The notes beneath the pieces are model-generated. The model did no database searches. It was given only the letters and a program-made list of their open reading frames with translations, and was not told where the DNA came from. Position numbers and translations under genes: made by a program. A stretch of DNA of 64,000 nt from Pseudomonas syringae (GTDB lineage: Bacteria > Pseudomonadota > Gammaproteobacteria > Pseudomonadales > Pseudomonadaceae): the NCBI RefSeq assembly GCF_021605415.1, contig NZ_WKEQ01000022.1:28876-92875 (forward strand), in the 5' to 3' direction. Within the stretch, counting starts at the first letter, position 1. Each line of letters starts with the position of its first letter. Positions 60,929 to 64,000 of the stretch are shown here, in pieces.

Positions 60929-61401
60929 TAGACAGCTGCTCCCTGGCTATACAACTGGATCGTCGCGAACACTTCGGCGTAGCGGGCGGACATGTAGGTG
61001 ATCAAGGCGGCGATAATCGCGTCTGCTTCGCGCCTTTCGATAACCCCGTCATCCAGGGCAGCAGACATGATCTGGTCGACCTTGCCCCGCTTGGCCGAGG
61101 CCTTTAGCGAGCGGCTGTACAGCTCGACGTTGTCCAGGTTCTCCGGGAAGCTCAGCGGTACGAACATACCGCCGTACATTGAGGCGATGTAATCAGCCAG
61201 AAACGTAGTGCCGGCGACCTGCTCCAGGCGGCGGATGTGTTCGTCGGTCAGCGGGCGGCTGCCGGCGTTCTCGTAGGCCTGGTTGTCGAACTTCTTGATT
61301 GGCATCCCGAGGTCTGCCGAGGCGTATTCCCGACCGCCTGGGTAGGCGCCGATGACAGCCATAACGACGCTCTTTCTGCTGTCTAGAACTGGGCGTTTCA
61401 T
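60928..61401 (-). CDS. Phage regulatory protein, CII/YmfL-like
   Basis: A 157-aa protein. The N-terminal part SRKSVVMAVIGAYPGGREYA then SRPLTDEHIRRLEQVAGTTF is the pattern of YmfL/CII-type lambdoid regulators. A helical C-terminal domain follows. ATG at 61401 is preferred; another in-frame start lies at 61425. It probably sets the lysis/lysogeny choice together with the Cro-like and CI proteins. Confidence 0.75.
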   Translation of the reverse strand: MKRPVLDSRKSVVMAVIGAYPGGREYASADLGMPIKKFDNQAYENAGSRPLTDEHIRRLEQVAGTTFLADYIASMYGGMFVPLSFPENLDNVELYSRSLKASAKRGKVDQIMSAALDDGVIERREADAIIAALITYMSARYAEVFATIQLYSQGAAV

Positions 61402-61441
61402 CTTCTGGTTTCTCCCTGGAGTCATCGCCCCTACAGTCGTT

Positions 61442-61702
61442 TCATACAGCCTGAGCTGAGATTTGTTCGGTGCTCTCCGCGAGGATTCCCGGCAGTACTT
61501 CCTTGCCGATTACCCGCGACAGGTCTCGAAGGATCTGGAACGTCAACCGGCCACGGGGCAGCTTGTTGTGCCCGGCCCAACGCTGAACCACTTGCGTCAC
61601 TGTGCGCACTTCGTAGCCGTGGCTGAGGGCGAACTGACGGAAGTTGCTGCCGCGCTCGATCAGCCGTGCTTGGATCTGGCGCTTTTCCATGGCTTGGCTC
61701 AT
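61442..61702 (-). CDS. Cro-like helix-turn-helix protein
   Basis: An 86-aa DNA-binding protein (GSNFRQFALSHGYEVRTVTQ, then RWAGHNKLPRGRLTFQILRD). The arrangement, divergent from cI with an AT-rich operator between them and first in the leftward operon, is that of cro. The identity of the helix-turn-helix subfamily is uncertain. Confidence 0.75.
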   Translation of the reverse strand: MSQAMEKRQIQARLIERGSNFRQFALSHGYEVRTVTQVVQRWAGHNKLPRGRLTFQILRDLSRVIGKEVLPGILAESTEQISAQAV

Positions 61703-61751
61703 GGTTGATGTGTTCCTAGTTGGTTAAGATGTACTCATTGCGCATAAGCCT

Positions 61752-61787
61752 ATTTATTCTATTTAAATAAATCAAGCGGTATTTATT
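61752..61787. promoter_or_regulatory. Probable CI/Cro operator with ATTTATT repeats
   Basis: ATTTATT at 61752-61758 is inverted as AATAAAT at 61766-61772 and repeated as ATTTATT at 61781-61787, which ends only 4 bases before the cI ATG. The arrangement suggests two or three operators, one covering the cI start. Confidence 0.6.
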
Positions 61788-61791
61788 CAAA

Positions 61792-62208
61792 ATGCAGAAA
61801 AAGTCTCTCGACGCCGTGCTTGAACGCTTGATGACGGTCTTTGCCGTTGATAGCGATAGCGAGTTGGCACGTAAGCTGGACGTGAATCGACAGACGTTGG
61901 GGAGCTGGCGTAGTCGGCAATCCATACCTTATGCGTTATGCGTAAACGTAAGCGAAGCTGAGGGGGTTTCGCTGGATTGGCTGCTCACCGGGGAAGGAAC
62001 AATGTTGCGGGGTGTGTCGGGCGCGGCCACTGACTCTCCAGCCACCAGTCCTCAGGAAGACGCGATTTTGGCTCTATTCCGGTCCTTGGAAGAGACCGAT
62101 AGGCGGGAGATACAGAGCGCTGCTGAAGAAAAGAAACGCATAAGGGACATCGAGCAGCGACTAAAGGATTTGACTGAAGCCCTTGCCGATACCAAACGGC
62201 CAGCATAG
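61792..62208 (+). CDS. Short CI-type phage repressor
   Basis: A 138-aa repressor. The helix-turn-helix (DSELARKLDVNRQTLGSWRS, residues about 21-40, and the following YALCVNVSEAEGVSLDWLLT) is of the phage CI family. The C-terminal helical stretch (REIQSAAEEKKRIRDIEQRL) could mediate oligomerisation. There is no S24 peptidase domain, so RecA-stimulated cleavage is not expected; induction may need an antirepressor. No Shine-Dalgarno is visible and operators overlap the start, so a leaderless mRNA is plausible. Confidence 0.8.
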   Translation: MQKKSLDAVLERLMTVFAVDSDSELARKLDVNRQTLGSWRSRQSIPYALCVNVSEAEGVSLDWLLTGEGTMLRGVSGAATDSPATSPQEDAILALFRSLEETDRREIQSAAEEKKRIRDIEQRLKDLTEALADTKRPA

Positions 62209-62331
62209 TCTGTACCCATTAAGAACGGATCTGAGAGTCAGGGATGTCTGTGATCCTCTTGTAGATGCTTACCCACGAGATCCGCAGGGGCGTGGTAGCA
62301 GTTATTTCCGCATAACATAAGGATGTGAATA

Positions 62332-62415
62332 ATGCTCACCGGAAAGCCAGTTTCTACACAGCCAAGCCGAAATCGTCTCCTGATCGTCGCTGCGACTCCT
62401 TGCCTAATCAAATAG
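62332..62415 (+). CDS. Possible 27-codon ORF between cI and the cargo operon
   Basis: An ATG at 62332 with AAGGA 9 bases upstream opens MLTGKPVSTQPSRNRLLIVA... to a TAG at 62413. Too short to judge; it may be a chance frame or a leader peptide for the following operon. Confidence 0.2.
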   Translation: MLTGKPVSTQPSRNRLLIVAATPCLIK

Positions 62416-62441
62416 ATATTTTTAATAAATAAAGAGGCTTT

Positions 62442-63341
62442 ATGCATTCCTTTCGTCCCTATTCGCTCAAAATATATGACAAGTATTTGCCAGGGGAGGT
62501 TACGGAAAAATATCATGTTTTAGATAATGTTAGATCGAAGGATCTGCTTGATTTTATTGAGGCGTTTTTACAGTCGCTGACGCACAGTGTTCACGATGAT
62601 GAGGAAACAAAGAAAACTGTTCGTGTTATTGAGCTGGCTCGTAAAGGCCGTAATGTTTTTGGCTGGGTCGAGTATGGAGAGTACGGCATTCCGGGGGCTA
62701 TCTATAGTCTGAAAAATAAAACAAAAACCTATGATAAGAAGCATGATGATTCAGACGTTAGGTTCTTCTATTTCAATTTTTGCGTCCCGTCTAATGGCAA
62801 AACCGCTGTTGCTCTCTTACATAGTGCTGGGAATAGAGGGATAAAATCGTTTTTTATTGAAAAGTTTAATGCTTATTTCAAGCGCCAAATTGATTTGAAT
62901 ATTCGAATGTCTCCGCTGTCTCACGAAAAAACGGTTAAAGAGTGGCTTGATAATTCTAGCGTTAAGGAACTCCGGCTCTCGAATTATGATATGAAATTGG
63001 CGGGGGACTTGGCGGATCAGCTTGACGTGGATCGTACTGAGTTTGTTATTAAGCCAAAGCGCGGAAGTGGGTTTGGGTCTTTTTCTTTTCTTCAAACAAA
63101 GTCAGCAAATGGTGGCGATAGTCCAGTTGAAATATTGAGTAAGATTTCAACTGATGTGCGTGCAGTGATTGAGTCGAATGGGCGTAAAAAAATTGTATCG
63201 TTAAAAATGAGTGATCCAATTGCGGCAATAGAAATTACCGAGGATAATGTAGCAATCATAGATGGGGCACCCGATAAAAAGGGACTTCATGATTATGCTA
63301 ATATTTTGATGAAAGAATTTATAGAAAAGGTCTCGAAATGA
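62442..63341 (+). CDS. AT-rich soluble protein of unknown function, cargo operon gene 1
   Basis: A 299-aa protein without signal peptide or membrane segment. The middle has GNRGIKSFFIEKFNAYFKRQ near residue 128 and a lysine-rich C-terminal third (VIKPKRGSGFGSFSFLQTKS). Base composition and codon use are far more AT-rich than the surrounding phage and host genes, a sign of separate origin. I do not recognise a family. AAAGAGG precedes the ATG. The stop overlaps the next gene by 4 bases, so the two proteins probably act together. Confidence 0.7.
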   Translation: MHSFRPYSLKIYDKYLPGEVTEKYHVLDNVRSKDLLDFIEAFLQSLTHSVHDDEETKKTVRVIELARKGRNVFGWVEYGEYGIPGAIYSLKNKTKTYDKKHDDSDVRFFYFNFCVPSNGKTAVALLHSAGNRGIKSFFIEKFNAYFKRQIDLNIRMSPLSHEKTVKEWLDNSSVKELRLSNYDMKLAGDLADQLDVDRTEFVIKPKRGSGFGSFSFLQTKSANGGDSPVEILSKISTDVRAVIESNGRKKIVSLKMSDPIAAIEITEDNVAIIDGAPDKKGLHDYANILMKEFIEKVSK

Positions 63342-63979
63342 GTAAAAAAATCAAGATCGGCTTTATTGTTCGTAAGCATTTGCGTGCTGCTATTTACGAC
63401 GCTGACAATAAAATTGACTGGTCTGATTTTTTTATTTTCATTATTACTCCTTTTTTGCTTGCTGGGTTGTCCTATTGGTTAGGGATTTCAGATAAGTCTG
63501 GTTTGATTAATTTGCTGATGTCGGTTTCGTCTATATTTGCAGGCCTTCTCTTGAATTTGCTTGTTTTGGTTTATGATCAAAACAAGCGAGTTCGGGAAAA
63601 AATTGCTGCGATTGATGTTCAACAAACTAAAGCGCCAAATCTTGAGGCAGTATCGCTCGCTGACTTAATGAGTGACTCTCCGGACACGACTAAAGGGAGT
63701 GCGTTGTATGATCATTATGCAAGGCACGCCCAGCTTTTAAGTGAGCTATTGTCTAGTATTTCTTATGCAATCCTGATTTCTTTATTTTCTATCGTTACGG
63801 GAATTGTTTCGTATCTGTTGAAGGATACGTATTCGCCGATATTTGCGTTGGGTAAGGTTGTTTCCATTGACTATAAGGCGCTTCTGATTTCTGTATCTAT
63901 ATTTTTTTCAATTAATCTTTTGTTGACTGTTCTTATGATTGTTAAGCGAGTCTATAAATTAATTTCAAGTTCTGACTGA
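63338..63979 (+). CDS. Four-helix membrane protein of unknown function, cargo operon gene 2
   Basis: A 213-aa inner-membrane protein. Two helices (about residues 30-50 and 58-80: FFIFIITPFLLAGLSYWLGI; LLMSVSSIFAGLLLNLLVLV) are followed by a cytosolic linker of about 60 residues with a coiled-coil start (YDQNKRVREKIAAIDVQQTK), then two more helices (about 140-165 and 185-205). Equally AT-rich. It is coupled to gene 1 by an ATGA overlap. A soluble partner plus a small polytopic protein beside cI is a layout seen in several phage-defence modules, but homology is not shown. Confidence 0.7.
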   Translation: MSKKIKIGFIVRKHLRAAIYDADNKIDWSDFFIFIITPFLLAGLSYWLGISDKSGLINLLMSVSSIFAGLLLNLLVLVYDQNKRVREKIAAIDVQQTKAPNLEAVSLADLMSDSPDTTKGSALYDHYARHAQLLSELLSSISYAILISLFSIVTGIVSYLLKDTYSPIFALGKVVSIDYKALLISVSIFFSINLLLTVLMIVKRVYKLISSSD

Positions 63980-64000
63980 GGTTGGTAGGAAGTGTCAAGC

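Larger units (their letters stand above)
52900..64000. mobile_element. Prophage-like element integrated in dusA (left part)
   Basis: From the dusA junction to the window edge the genes are those of a temperate phage: integrase, PrtN-like activator, a leftward operon of small overlapping genes including a primase-helicase, Ogr-type zinc finger, CII/YmfL-like and Cro-like proteins, then a divergent CI repressor. No capsid or tail genes are in view; they may lie to the right. The last two genes are AT-rich cargo. Whether the element is intact cannot be judged from this window. Confidence 0.85.

Noticed and set aside
1..64000. CRISPR arrays, rRNA and tRNA genes, insertion sequences
   Set aside because: I looked for regularly spaced direct repeats, conserved rRNA and tRNA sequence blocks and transposase genes with terminal repeats and found none; the only repeat arrays are REP pairs.

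Overview
The window is a piece of a Pseudomonas chromosome, most likely from the P. fluorescens group. The evidence is the gene order lexA-psrA-nagZ-MTI phosphorylase-csiV-mfd-gap, then apbE-sthA-glpQ-PilZ-lolCDE, then queF-DUF4404-HAD-mlaA-rssB-rssC-tal, all familiar from Pseudomonas genomes, together with abundant REP-type palindromes of two families (one built on GCGAGC...GCTCGC...TCCTACA, one on AAAGATCGCAGCC...GGCAGCTCCTA). Most of the sequence is high-GC and translates with typical Pseudomonas proteins.

Bases 1-28000 are mostly core genes: SOS and stationary-phase regulators (lexA with two SOS boxes, psrA with two self-operators, rssB/rssC), cell-wall recycling (nagZ), purine and tRNA-modification salvage (MTI phosphorylase, queF), transcription-coupled repair (mfd), central carbon enzymes (a long-form GAPDH, transaldolase, soluble transhydrogenase), and envelope biogenesis (lolCDE, mlaA). 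A strongly decayed second copy of a SWIM/SNF2 helicase lies tail-to-tail with an intact one.

Bases 28000-51900 form a Wzy-dependent exopolysaccharide locus placed after tal. It carries a phosphatase/tyrosine-kinase pair (Etp/Etk type), one GT4 glycosyltransferase, a pyruvyl transferase, flippase, polymerase candidate, acyltransferase, an SGNH hydrolase, galU, galE, an outer-membrane export set resembling the E. coli gfc/yjb (group 4 capsule) genes, a WcaJ-type initiating transferase, two orphan winged-helix regulators and an undecaprenyl-diphosphate phosphatase. Only one sugar transferase besides WcaJ is present. With UDP-Glc and UDP-Gal supply plus pyruvyl and acyl decoration, I infer a pyruvylated and acylated galactoglucan with a disaccharide repeat, of the marginalan type.

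From about 52900 to the right edge lies a prophage-like element integrated at the 5' end of dusA. It has a tyrosine recombinase, a leftward operon of small phage genes (PrtN-like, primase-helicase, Ogr zinc finger, CII/YmfL-like, Cro-like), a divergent short CI repressor, and an AT-rich two-gene operon (a 299-aa soluble protein and a 213-aa four-helix membrane protein) beside cI, the sort of place where prophages carry defence cargo. Inside the leftward operon three genes share an unusual leader: a hairpin with an invariant CTGCAA loop on differing but self-complementary stems, followed by an identical ribosome-binding segment. These last two items and the exopolysaccharide locus are the most novel-looking parts of the window. 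Functional calls rest on reading translations and motifs by eye; no database search was run.
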